In this document: positions 36,008 through 47,209 of the stretch, piece by piece | Layout: every line of letters starts with the position of its first letter | Position numbering within the stretch: the first letter of the stretch is position 1 | Source: Sarcocystis neurona | Taxonomy: Eukaryota; Apicomplexa; Conoidasida; Eucoccidiorida; Sarcocystidae | Direction of reading: 5' to 3' | Assembly (NCBI GenBank): GCA_000727475.1 | Contig: KL647298.1 | Span: 1,142,786-1,206,785 of the forward strand | DNA: 64,000 nucleotides | Made by a program: the position numbers and the translations under genes | Notes under the pieces: model-generated | Seen by the model: the letters and a program-made list of their open reading frames with translations, nothing else | The model's database searches: none | What the model was told of the DNA's origin: nothing

Positions 36008-38500
36008 AAAGAGTAAACGTCAGTACGACGCTGGATGCACCCTTGCGTATTTGTTGGTCGTACGTTTAGGGGGAGACTCTTGTGCATAGGTTGACCTCGA
36101 AAGCCTTTCAAACATACCACGGGAGAGAAAATACAAAGGACAAGGCTGCGTCGAAAGTGAAATGTACAGGTTCATAACCAATAAAAGCGCAATGCGATAA
36201 TAAATGTGTATGTACATATACATACGCAAAGGTATATGCATATATATATATATATATATATATGCGAATGTATCATGAGATGTGTGCATCTAATTTCGAA
36301 AGAGGTTTGGAAACACAGAAAGGATGGCACTGAGAAATGCGGCATCAGGAAAGTAAAACAAAGTCAATTGAATCAGGCATGCTGCGTGCGGCTTCACTTT
36401 TGTATATGCACGTCTACAACTGCGTACATGTGCGCTCGCGGGAATTCCTGTACAAAACTGTGCTTGCGCGGATGCAGGCAGGCCCTGCATAGGTACAATA
36501 AACTGGAGGAAGCCGATGTGGACTTAAAAGCGTGTCCAGCTGGTCCCGCGTGTTATTTTGCCTACATGCTAGGACATGCAGAATATATGCTGGTACAAAT
36601 GCGCGACTGCAAACCGAGGCGCTAGGCGTGAAGCCGCATCTACGTATATGTATCTAGTTACCTTCAGTAACACAGCAGACGTATGCACGTGGCAGAGATC
36701 TCCAGCGTATCTGCCCATACGCATAGCAGTAGGGTTGTACTCAAATATTTGTAGAGGCGTACATATATATGCATGTGTAACACATTAGAGCACACGGTTG
36801 TCTGCGTCCTGCTACACGGCTACGCCCACACGCACCACTACCTGTACACGTTTATATATATTTGTCTGTATACGCGCGCGCCTGCATGTCTTCACGGTGA
36901 AGGCCGCACGTGCATGAATCTGCACACATGCGTCCATGTGTACGAGTTTGCGTACGTATTCATCGATGGCTGGAAGCCCGGGTGTGACAAGCTGCCCACG
37001 CAGACAACTTTTCCAATGAAGAGAAGAGAGAAAAGAGAAAAGTGAGTGAACTGTCCATCGTGAACGCAGCAGTGTGCAGAGACGAGAGAAAACGGTCTCA
37101 GGGGACGTATCTGCGAATATATCCACACATACATCTTTCTTACTGTATTTGTGTAGAGTTTGCACGCAAAAACGCGGTGGAGGGGAAAGTGTGCATACGT
37201 GCGCACACGTGCGTGAGCTTATTCTATGAAGGCGAGTACATACACGCTTTCTATCTCCTTGTGTGTCTACGGGTCGTGTGACTTTTTCTTATATAAATAG
37301 TACTATACCAGAAGAAGTGAGGAAGTGAGGACTGCACCGGCGTCTTAACCTGGTAGAACACACGTGTACATTGTCACGCCCCAATATATGAATCTATTCC
37401 TCTGTATGCGTAGTAACATGTGAAGAACTACACATGTGTATTGCGCTGTGCGTGCATCGATGCAGACTGTTGTGTATACGGAGAAAATACTGGCGACATC
37501 GTGAGCGACTCGCATGCATAAAATTGCAGTTGCTCAGTCATACAGATTGTTATTTAGAAGCCTTTAGTCTTCACGTACGAATAAGATACCCCAAATGCCT
37601 CTGCGCCATGGTGCTTGAAGACTGTGCTTCGCACATCACCTCAGGAGCAGATCTGATACCACCTGCTGCTGTTGCATCAGGTTGAAGTCGCAGAACTCCC
37701 GCGCACGCGCAAATGCACATTGCACGTATACGTGGAGAAGGACGCTGTTTAATGGTGTACGATTATGCACAACAGTTGTGTTGTGCGAGAAAGAGAGCCA
37801 TGATACAATGAAGCACTTTTGTGTACCATAGTGAATATAAATTGACTAAAGTGCAGAGAAGTGGTTTGTCGTCACAAAGGCAGTGAGAGACGCATAGTTG
37901 GTGTATACTACCTCCTAGAAAATAGTGCAACTGCCTGCGGTCAAAGAATGTAGAACGGAGTACGTGGGAGAGATCATAATCCGACACCCTACAATACTCG
38001 ATACTTCCGAGTGAAGCCTACCGCAGGATGCGTCATTGGCAGAGGGCTAGGCGAGTCAGTGCAGCTCACCTCGGTGCAGGAATGCCCACTTATACACACA
38101 CAGATAGGAACTGCATCTATGCACACGTGCACATACATCCACCTCTAGATAGACGTGCATAAAGAGTGAAAGCCTTTTGCTTGTAGACAGAGACTATAAT
38201 ATGTGTACGAATCCGTGTGTGTAACTGTGTACGTATCCGTAGATTCACACATGTTGTGCGCAGCTGACGTAGCACCTGCCGTGTACGAACAGTTGACGCG
38301 AGACTATTGCCTTCGATAAGGAACCCCAGCGACAGATCCAAAAACACAGAGACGGATCAGTGTACAGCTACGGTGACAGTCGGGTATACTGAACACAAGT
38401 ATGTAGGCGAGAACTAGAAGTGAGGCTGACAGACTGTATCCGCTGCGACATTGCACACTCTGTCTCGTGTGCTCCACTGTGGCTGTCCATACTCAGCAGC
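36008..38500. other. Intergenic region, no gene recognised
   Basis: This is the 3' flank of the RAP gene followed by 2.4 kb of mixed sequence with few microsatellites (TA run at 36240-36262). ORFs do not exceed 140 codons and none resembles a known protein. Base composition becomes more balanced than in the left half of the window. Confidence 0.6.
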
Positions 38501-38579
38501 AGCCGTCTGATATTCGTCGCTGGTGAGGCGCTCCGACCATGGCGTGTATCTATGGGAGGGTATTCTTAAGAGGACGCAT

Positions 38580-39060
38580 GTAAAAAGCAGTAATGCTAGC
38601 GTTAGCACGCAGCAGGAATTCGAGCAAACCCGCGCTGTGTGCGTGTCACATTTGCTGCATACGCATGTGTTTCCCATGCATTTAGTATACGATGAATCCT
38701 TACTATTTCTCTGCAAGTGAACATACATCACCACACACAATAAATCCGCTAAGGCAAACTCCTTCTCTGCATTTGAGAACCGCAACAACAGTAATGATAT
38801 GGTGCAAGACGTGTACCCCTCGAAAGTATTTTTTCACGGGAGGTAAACAGATATCAGTACCAGAAGTCATCTGGTGCAAGGCGTATGTATCTGGGAAGCA
38901 TCAGCAGAGGCAAATAATATCACTACCACTAGCGCGGGTACGCAGCAGCAATTTGAGAAATCGCCATTCGAATGGATATACTGTGAACGTCGTACCTGCG
39001 CGATAAGCGTGTGTTTCACCTACTGCTAATATAGAATGAATGTTGTGAGGGCAACTATGT
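38580..39060 (+). repeat. Short diverged copies of the tRNA-Trp module start
   Basis: A segment of the type (T)AGCG-(T/G)-ACGCAGCAG-AATT-GAG occurs at 38597-38625 and 38930-38965. It occurs again at the heads of the two large units at about 39118 and 41983. The following sequence (TGTGTTTC-CC and TAGTATA-GATGAATC or TAATATAGAATGAATG) is also shared between the first two copies. They look like truncated copies of the same repeat family. Confidence 0.5.
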
Positions 39061-39100
39061 CTTCGTGTGTGAACCTGTGTAGAATACTGCTCAGCGTAGG

Positions 39101-40760
39101 CCAGTAAGTATCAGCAGTGGTAGCGTTTATGCGCACCAGGAGTTGATGAAGATTTCTGGCCAAATTGCTTTGAAATCAGAGTTATTAAGAATAGACACAT
39201 ATGCGTAGGAGCCCATTATGTTCGGTGCAGAAGCGTGAATGCCACACATATATGTAGTGTACAAGGGAGCTTGCAAACTGTGTGTGTGCCCATGTGTCAC
39301 TGCAGCAGTAGTAATTAGCTCTTTCTGTAAGTACCACGAGACTGCTTAGCAGCATTGAGAAACTATGTATATATATATATATGTACAAACCATTTCTTGG
39401 CTGTGTGTACGTATGTAAATTTGCGTGTATGTGAGAATACTGAGACAATCAGACCGTGTTGGCGCCTCGGCATACATACATATCTATCTGTCTATATCTA
39501 TCTATCTATAGATATGAATATATATGTGTACAAAACGGTATGAATATACATACGTCAGCGCCCTGGCAGCGGTATGCGAACGGCGTGTACGGGGTTTGTA
39601 TCTCATACTCTCCGCTGAATCAAAAAATGTGTACATTCTCACGATGTACCCACGTACTGTGCCTACGTCTGTTCACAGTCACTATTACAGCCATACAAAC
39701 ACATAGAAAAGAATTGAGCGGAACCGCACCGAGCGATACATGAGCCTGCGACTGGGCGCCCTTACACCGAAATATTTATCACTTCTGATCCGGTTTTATG
39801 CACACGAATCTTACCACGAGTGCAAGGGGAAAGCTACCTCAGAGCATGGTGTCACGTCACTGACGACTGGTAACTTGTAAACTTATTTCGAAATACACTT
39901 GGGCAACAACGCTGTTATTCCATATGTAGGCATAGATTTTAACAGCGTCTTCAATGTATGTGACGCACGGTGACACGTACATTAATGAGTATCTACACTA
40001 ACACATGCTCGAGGAATAAGCAAGGATTTTCACACTCCAACTGCATGTCACACTCTACGGAGCACACGAAACAACAGACGGTGTCCCCCTTCACTGGGTC
40101 TCTCAATATTTTGAGGATATTCTATGCAGTCTCCAAAGTGTATAGCAACTTCGTGGTGACCGGCTGCTGTGCCGTGGGCGCGGTGGTGGCGCGTCCGATA
40201 ATGAACTTACCAAGAATACATGTCTAGACATACATATACACGTATTTGAAGGTGATCATTGTTTTTCTCTCGTGTAGGAAGGAGTGTTAATGCCGGGAAG
40301 GTACCGGATGTGACCAGCATACACCGACACTGAATACCAGTCCCTTCCTTCGAAGAGCCGAAACCAGAGTTGCCGCATCTCTGAGACTCTTCCCTTTAAA
40401 AGTGAGTCGGATTGCTGCTAGCGTAATCCCTTGATGCTACATGCCACACGCGTAATTAGAGGGTCACAGGTTTTTCACTGCAGCACGTGCATGTGGCTGT
40501 TTCTGTTCTGTCCACTTAACAAGGCCTGTACACCCCAGGCCGTCGGCACGGTCGGAGGGTAGCAGCGGGCTTCTTGGACAAGTAATATTTTCCAAATGCT
40601 CAGCATACGTTTTAATCAAATTGCTAGACGAATGGAGTGGCAGTGACAGAAAGGTGTTGACGTTATGGAGACAGCTAGGCGACCCAAGGGGCCTATGGCG
40701 CAATGGTAGCGCGTCTGACTCCAGATCAGAAGGCTGGGCGTTCGAGTCGCTCTGGGCTCA
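39101..40760 (+). repeat. Segmental duplication unit A, ends in tRNA-Trp
   Basis: About 1.66 kb that aligns co-linearly, with many substitutions and indels, to unit B at 41969-43581. Shared anchors, in order: AGTA-ATATCA--AG-G-TAGCG, TTCTTGGCTGTGT, TTGGCG-CTC, TCAAGTCACTGA-GACTGG (changed to TCACGTCACTGACGACTGG here), CATGCTCGA--A-TA-GCAAG, ACTGCATGTCAC, TGAGTCGGA-TGCTGCTA-CGTAAT, and the tRNA. No protein gene is recognised inside it. Confidence 0.8.
40689..40760 (+). tRNA. trnW: tRNA-Trp (CCA), copy A
   Basis: A 72 nt cloverleaf without intron. The acceptor is GGGCCTA pairing TGGGCTC (with two G-U pairs), and the discriminator is A. The D stem is GCGC/GCGC with loop AATGGTA, and the anticodon stem is TCTGA/TCAGA with loop CTCCAGA, anticodon CCA. 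The variable loop is AGGCT, and the T stem GGGCG/CGCTC has one G-U pair around loop TTCGAGT. The internal B box reads GTTCGAGTC. A pol III type TTTT follows at 40765-40768. An ORF crossing it is meaningless. Confidence 0.97.
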
Positions 40761-41369
40761 CACCTTTTCCACCGCCACATTCTGCAACGACATCACTACA
40801 AAGTGAATGATATTGCTTAAACAATGTGCAGCTGCATTCGTCTCCGGCTCAGCTGCGGACACTACCAAAGGCAGCGTTACTCCCTTGCCTGCGAACCTCG
40901 CGACCGCCAGCCTGCTGCAACAGGCGGATCAGCGAGAGCAGAAGCGAAGCCCAATTGAACACGTACAACAGCGTTCACTGCCATATTCGACAACGTGCGT
41001 CAGGCTACTGTAAATGACAGACAGCCTGTAGTCAACAGCCTCCATCTGATGTAAAGGACTGAATCGGTAGAAGCCCGTCTGTAAGCGTACAAAAGCATGT
41101 ATCGCTGCAGTGAGATGTGGGGTGTCTCGAATGCGTAGCATAATGATAGTGTACGTAGACGTGTGGAAAACACCGGTGTTCTCTCTTACTCATCGCTGGC
41201 CCTACGGTTTGTTCCTCACGAGACGCGTACAATATGCAGTTCTACCTACAACATCCGACTCGGAAGAACTTCTGCAGCATGTCACCCTACTTTATATACC
41301 ATGGTGCGGGGTCGTCACGTCCGTGCGACAGGCCCCCTACAGTGTATCTCCTTGGTCCCACCCTCGGTA

Positions 41370-41700
41370 GGTTGGAGGAATGGTCAACGGAGACCGAGTG
41401 GAGGTCCCCACTTTCGGAAGGTGGAGGAATGATCCTTAAACAACACCCCTGTGTACCGTATCCGAAGTATATACTGGCTGTTCCTAACAGTGGTGTCGCC
41501 GAGTCGTCAACGGAGACCGGGTACGGTTCCCCACCCTAAGCAAGCTAGAGCAATGGTCTTCCTACAACACGGCTCCGCGCCGTGTCCCAAGTACATTCTG
41601 TTTGTCAGGAGGCTCGGCGTTCGAGTAGCTCTGGGTTCACACTTTAACTTACTCACGCCACGCTCTGGGCGTTCGAGTTGCCCTGGGCTCAGACTTTGAC
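41370..41700 (+). pseudogene. Degenerate tRNA-Trp fragments in tandem
   Basis: Two 3' halves of the tRNA survive: 41605-41639 (GGCGTTCGAGTAGCTCTGGG, then TTCA) and 41662-41691 (GGGCGTTCGAGTTGCCCTGG, then GCTCA). A 5'-half-like piece (AGAGCAATGGTCTTCC) lies at 41549-41564. Two copies of GTCAACGGAGACCG at about 41382 and 41505 lie in diverged blocks about 125 bp apart. The sequence after 41700 (AAAGCTGCATTCGTCTC and later ATGTAAAGGAC--AGTCGGT) matches the sequence after copy A. This was therefore once a third full tRNA module. No piece can fold into a complete tRNA. Confidence 0.75.
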
Positions 41701-41968
41701 TTACTCTCCCCCACATTTTCCGCCTCTCCTTCGTCTCCCCTCTGACATCACCCTCACATCACCACTATATCTCCACATTATTTTTCAACAACGCAAAGCT
41801 GCATTCGTCTCGTGTTTAGCTGCTAACAGCAGCAACGCCCGCGTCACGTGCCTCCCTTCTGCACCTTGTGACTGCCGGAGTGGTGCTGTCACTTCTGCCA
41901 TTGCGCGTGGGGACCCCCCATGTAAAGGACCCAGTCGGTGGAAACCCTTCTATCTGTCCAGGATAGAC

Positions 41969-43581
41969 AAGTAAATATCACTAGTGATAGCGTGAATGCG
42001 CAGCAGCGGTTCCAGATGACCAGTGGTCAGATTGGTTTCAAAGCGAATGCAACTTAAATAATGCGTGTGTGTAATACGATTGTTACGTTTGATGCAACAG
42101 CGGGAATGTAGTGCACAAAAAACGTACAAAGTGTCCCTCTGTGATCAGAAGAGAAGCATGAGGTTGATCAACCGCAGTGGCGAACACTTGAATGTACACG
42201 CCTATTCTTGGCTGTGTCTTAGTATGCATTTTACTACGTATTTATCGACATTTGGACAGCACACCTCGTTGGCGTCTCCATATATACATATATGTATGTA
42301 TATATATATATATATACATATATGTGTACACACAAATCTGTACGGGTAAATACACGTCAGTCGCACGCGGCCCGCTGTCAGTGCGCTAGCAAAGGTATAC
42401 GAATGGGACATGCAGATTCTGCTCGCTCATTCACTCCAGTGAATCAGAAAATATGTGTATCCTCATGATGTACGCACGTACTGTAACTCCGACTGCATAC
42501 GTTCATTATCAGAAGTATATGCAGTCTATAGGGGAGAATTTGAGTGGATCCACATGCAGCGTTACACAAGCTTGCGGCCAAGCCCCTTTCAGAGTTACAC
42601 ACAGATGGTTGTGACACCTGGTCATCTTCCATACAGATTAAGGGGTAATGCTAGCTCATGGCATCAAGTCACTGAAGACTGGTGACATACCAAGTTACCT
42701 CAGGACACATTTGTACACAAGATCTGAAGACAACCTCGTTATTCTTTCACATGATGAGGTAAAATTTTTCGGACTCTCCAATCTATATAGCGCGTCTAGC
42801 TTCACGAGTAGGTTCAACTCTCTACACAAACGCATGCTCGACCAGTAGGCAAGTATTCTCACATTCCGACTGCATGTCACAACCTACAGGTCGAACGAAA
42901 CTACAGGTGACATCTACCTTGAATAAGTTTGGATATTTGGATGATGCTTGTGCAGTCTACAAGCGTATAACTACTTCGTTGTAGTAATGGTTTGAAGTGC
43001 CGGTAGGGAGGTGGTGGTGACATGTCGGATAATACAACAAATAATAGGACATCCCTACACATATACAGATTTGAAGACGGTTACTATTGTTTTTCTAGTG
43101 TGGAAAGATACGTTGTCAACTCTGGTGCGCTGACGAATGTTATCAGTGTAAACTGATTGTACCATCGACTTCCTCAAAAAACCGACTGCAGAATCGCTGT
43201 GATTCTCGGCCAAATTCACTTTAAATGTGAGTCGGACTGCTGCTATCGTAATTCCTTGATCCTATATTTCACGTGCCAAGCAACAAAGTCACACAGCTAC
43301 ACTTTTTTCCACTCCAGAATGTGTATTTGTGCGGCAGTTTCCGTTCACTTGATTGAACACGTCCTCCTCACCCCGAATTGTCAGCACAGGTGCAGTGTAG
43401 AACCAGGCTTCTTGAAGAAGAAATAGAAATAATCATTTGCTAAGTTGTTCTAAAAATCGTGTCCAGCGGGGAAAGCATCAAGGGTATCCGGGGAAGGGTA
43501 CTACATAACGGGCCCATGGCGCAATGGTAGCGCGTCTGACTCCAGATCAGAAGGTTGAGCGTTCGAGTCGCTCTGGGCTCA
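41969..43581 (+). repeat. Segmental duplication unit B, ends in tRNA-Trp
   Basis: The co-linear partner of unit A (about 1.61 kb). The two copies share order and orientation of all anchors, but differ strongly in the intervals and carry different microsatellite lengths (TA runs at 42300-42314 here, TATC runs at 39484-39510 in A). The duplication is therefore old. No protein-coding content is recognised in either copy. Confidence 0.8.
43510..43581 (+). tRNA. trnW: tRNA-Trp (CCA), copy B
   Basis: A 72 nt cloverleaf nearly identical to copy A. Differences are the acceptor GGGCCCA (restoring a Watson-Crick pair) and the T stem GAGCG/CGCTC (fully paired), plus variable loop AGGTT. The anticodon loop CTCCAGA gives CCA. 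The pairing improvements indicate that this copy is under selection or is the better-preserved one. No run of four Ts follows within the next 60 bases (only TTT at 43582-43584), unlike copy A. Confidence 0.97.
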
Positions 43582-43720
43582 TTTACCGTTGCCGCTTGTA
43601 TTCTTCCTGCAGTCGCGTGTGCTCCCCCTCTCGCTCACCAACAGCCACACCACCGGCTGGCTGTTCAACGTGGGCTCCGTTTCCCGCTGCGGGTTCCCTC
43701 CCATTTACTCCTGCCGGTGA

Positions 43721-44435
43721 GCTACCGTCGGCGATGCGGCTGCTGGTGACCATACAGAGAGGAGACAGACCCCGAAAGGAACGCGTCTCTCGATGCCGCT
43801 GCAGCGCAGCTGTAAGACGTTTCCAGCAGTGGTTTCTTCTGCTAGTACGTGACCCGCCAGGTACAGCGGCATATTAAAATGCGTCTCCTACGGCGGCCGC
43901 TGTGCCGCTGCAGGGAGTCTACAGGTGCGGCGTTGTTTTCGCAATTTTTTGTCGAGGCGCATCAACGTAGCCACTTGTAGATGCGGCAGCCTGCGAGGGG
44001 AAGACGTGCTGCTGAGGCTGGTGACGACGCTGCTGGTGACCACAGAGAAGGAACAGACATTTAAACGAATGCGACTCCTCATGCCGCTGCCGGGCAACTG
44101 TATCAACTTACCATCTGTGGCGACTTCTGCGTCGGACGTGACCACGCCAGCGACAAGCGCATATGGAAATGTGTCTCCTACCGCCGCCGCTGTGCCACTG
44201 CAGGCAATCTACAGATGCAGCGTTGTTTTCGCATTTTTCCTTTGCCGAGGCGTCTCAACAGTAGCCACTTGCAGGCGCGGCTACCGGCGGTAAGAAGGGG
44301 TCACTGGAACAAGCTGAACTTCTGCGTACGGCTTCTTTTTATTAGTCCTTTGTTGAGGCGTCTCAACGGTATCCACTTGTAGATGGGGGCGCTTGCAGGA
44401 ATTAGCGTTACTAGAACAAGCTAAACTTCTGCCCT
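43721..44435 (+). repeat. 290 bp tandem repeat, two and a half copies
   Basis: TGCTGGTGAC recurs at 43741 and 44031, giving a 290 bp period. Unit 1 is 43721-44010 and unit 2 is 44011-44300. Both contain GTGTCTCCTAC or GCGTCTCCTAC, then GCCGCTGTGCC-CTGCAGG, CGTTGTTTTCGCA, and GAGGCG-(C/T)ATCAACG or TCTCAACAGTAGCCACTTG. A third partial copy of the tail (GAGGCGTCTCAAC, CCACTTGTAGATG, AACAAGCTAAACTTCTGC) runs to about 44435. Plus-strand ORF 43925-44293 spans both units, but the frame is not conserved between copies. Confidence 0.8.
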
Positions 44436-44439
44436 GTGT

Positions 44440-47209
44440 TTCGTCTGCTTCCTAGAACCACTTTAAACAAATAACAATCAGGCAGGCGCGTACATCTATG
44501 TATAGTCACATGGATGTGTACAAGCAGGACGATACTTACAGACACGCTAGCGTGCCATTCGTGTGAAGGTACAGGGTATACATACGTCTGTACCATGTAC
44601 ACTGCCAATAAATTGGTGCGAGGAAGCTGCGCCTCCGCGTACATCCGGATACGTGTGGCAGTCGATGCTCAGTGAGAAACACTTTGCCTCCCCTGCTGTT
44701 GCACATCTGGGCACAGCAGCAGCATCAGCGTCAGCGGCAGAGAAGCAGAACACATCAACATTGCAACAGCTGCGGCAGTGGTTGTGAGGCTGTATGGCTA
44801 CTGCTGCGTTAGTTGATGGCAACAGCGGCGCATACTACTCCCGCAGCAGCACTTCTTCGTTTAGGAGAGCCAACACCTTAGCACCGTGGCAACAAGTGCA
44901 CTTCAGCTGTGTAGAGGTGTAGCAGCAGTACACCGTGGAATAAGGGAACAGCAGCAGCAGCATACTTCCGCGTGCCATTGCACTGCAGCAGCAGCTCAAG
45001 CACCTGCACTGCCGGCAGGAGCCGCAGCAATCCATCAGCCTACAGCCGCCCCAGCGGTGCACACGGTGTGTGGAAGATGTGGTAAAAACCAGCAGCAGGA
45101 GCACGTATGAGCTTACCAGTCACACACCTTCGCTTCAAAGCAGCACGAGCAGCAGCGCACTTCTCGCCGGGAGACCGGTGTCTTCGACTAATTCAGGGGA
45201 AGAAGCCTCTTGCCAAACCCGCAGGTGCAGCAGTGCAGTCCAAAACATCAGTGGCACCAGCTGCTTATGCTACTTCGCCTCTAGCAATATCGTACCTCCA
45301 GGAGTAACCTCAGATACACGCGCAGCGGAAGCATCTCCGGTATGTGTGTAAGCAAGTGTCTGGCAAGTGGAACAGCAGCAGCAGCACCAGCGAGTACGTC
45401 AGCACTTTCGAAGGTCTTACAGCAGCAACAACAGAGGCAAAACCACGGGCAGACGACGCGGCAGCAGCAGCCGTCGCACGTGCTCGTGCTGCAGCACACA
45501 GGCGGTGTCTCAAGGTTACAGGGAATTATTGTGAGAAGACACTTGCCAGCAGCAGCACCGGCAGCGGCAACAAACGGGGCGGCACATGCAATAGCAGCAG
45601 CCGTACAAGCGGCGGTCACAGCGACGCAGACGCAGCACCAGGTATAGTACTTCATACTAAAGAACGCAAGGGCCGTAGTGAGACGTAGTGTCCGGGGCCT
45701 TGCGTGCCGCGGCCGGACTATTAATTGCGCGTGTGGTAGCCGCTTCACTTTTGTGTGTCAGCCGTTTCTTACCATGACGTCTTCTCGTCCATTTCAGTAC
45801 TCCTTTCTTCGTGAGGCAGCAACGGAGTACAGGAGTTCTCATCCTTGTCACATCGCCTTTCGTTTCCTTTCATGTCTTCCGCTGGCGGCGCGCGCCCTCC
45901 TACCGTTTTCCACTACTATTAGGACGGTCGTATGATGACGTGATGTTGTGCACGCCGTCCGATAGCTATGCAGACGCATGACCGGGTATATCCACCTATT
46001 TTGAAGATGCCTGTTTACCACTGGGTTTGCAAGTGTTTGTTGACCGCTTCTGTAGCGCTCCGGAAGCATCCCTTTTTCTACCGTGTACACTTCTTTGACG
46101 CACCCCGCACACCTTTTGCTAGTTTCCTGCCGTGAACAAAATATATGCTTCGTAGCCGTCCATCGATGCTTGTTACTCTGCTTCTTCTTCTTTTCCTCTT
46201 TGGCCCATTCCCCCTTTTCCTTGCTTGGATGTGTTCTCTGTCACAGTCCAGTGCTTGTTCCCCTCCGCGCATTACCGCAGCACTTTATTACTTCGCCCCT
46301 ATGGGTGCCGTACGCCCCTTCCACAAGCCGCCTTTGGCTGATGGCGACAGAAGCAGCAGCAGCAGCAACAAAGTAGCACTGTGTGCGTGTGCAGGCAGTC
46401 ACCACGCGGAGGAATAGCGCCAGCAGCAGCAGCAGCACCAGCAAAGAGCTCAGAAGTATTGCTGCGTGGAGGGTGAGCCGCAGTTGCCGCTCGCGGGCTC
46501 CCGGTGATAATGCCCCTTTCATCAAGACCTGATGCCGTGGGCGAACTGGGGTAGCTGTGCCGCCTGTGTCTCTCTTGCGCTATTGCGTGGGACAGCTGCA
46601 GTGTATGTCTTCTTCTCTCTCTCGCATTTGTCGAGTGCTGTCGGCAACCGCAACAACACCAGCGGGAATGTCAACTACCCCCAACGGCAACGGCAGCGAC
46701 ACTGTCAACTGCGACCCCCAGGCAGTCCTCCCACCGGCAGCAGTAGCCGCGTACAACGTATGAGGAGCAGCCTATCCGTCACTACCTCCACTTCGCAGGC
46801 AAAAGCGACACGACCACCCGCGGCAGCAGTCGCCGTCAGCAGCAGCGGCGCCTCCACGTGGGGCGTCTGTCCTGCTGAAGCAGAAGCAGAAACAGCAGGA
46901 ACATTTTCGGCAGCAGCAGCACGTCCGGCAGCAGGAGCACATCCGGCAGCCGCAGCAGCAGCAGCACCAGCAGATCCGGCGACAGCAGCAGCACGAGCAG
47001 ATCTGGCAGCAGCAGGATAGCGTTCCAAGTGCTGGCATTAGGTAGCACCTTCTGCAGCAGTAGCAGCATCTTTTCAGCAGTAAGGGCCGCGGACTTCTCG
47101 AGAGCAGGTCGATCACTGGCTCTGCAAGGGCGCCGCGTTGGCAGCGACAGAATTGCCGCACACAGAAGCTTTTTTTGCCCTATATTTTGCTGCGCGCTCT
47201 GCACACAAG
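44440..47209. other. CAG-rich flank upstream of NAD+ synthetase
   Basis: Dense plus-strand CAGCAG at 44710-45640 and 46340-47080, with plainer sequence at 45650-46330. ORFs at 45107-45307, 45342-45688 and 46532-47020 (all +) are Ala/Ser/Gln-rich and recognisable as nothing in particular. The 46532 ORF has a hydrophobic N-terminus and 162 codons. The 45342 frame ends in CAG|GTATAG. These could be exons of a low-complexity protein or the leader of the NAD+ synthetase transcript. I cannot choose between these. Confidence 0.4.
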
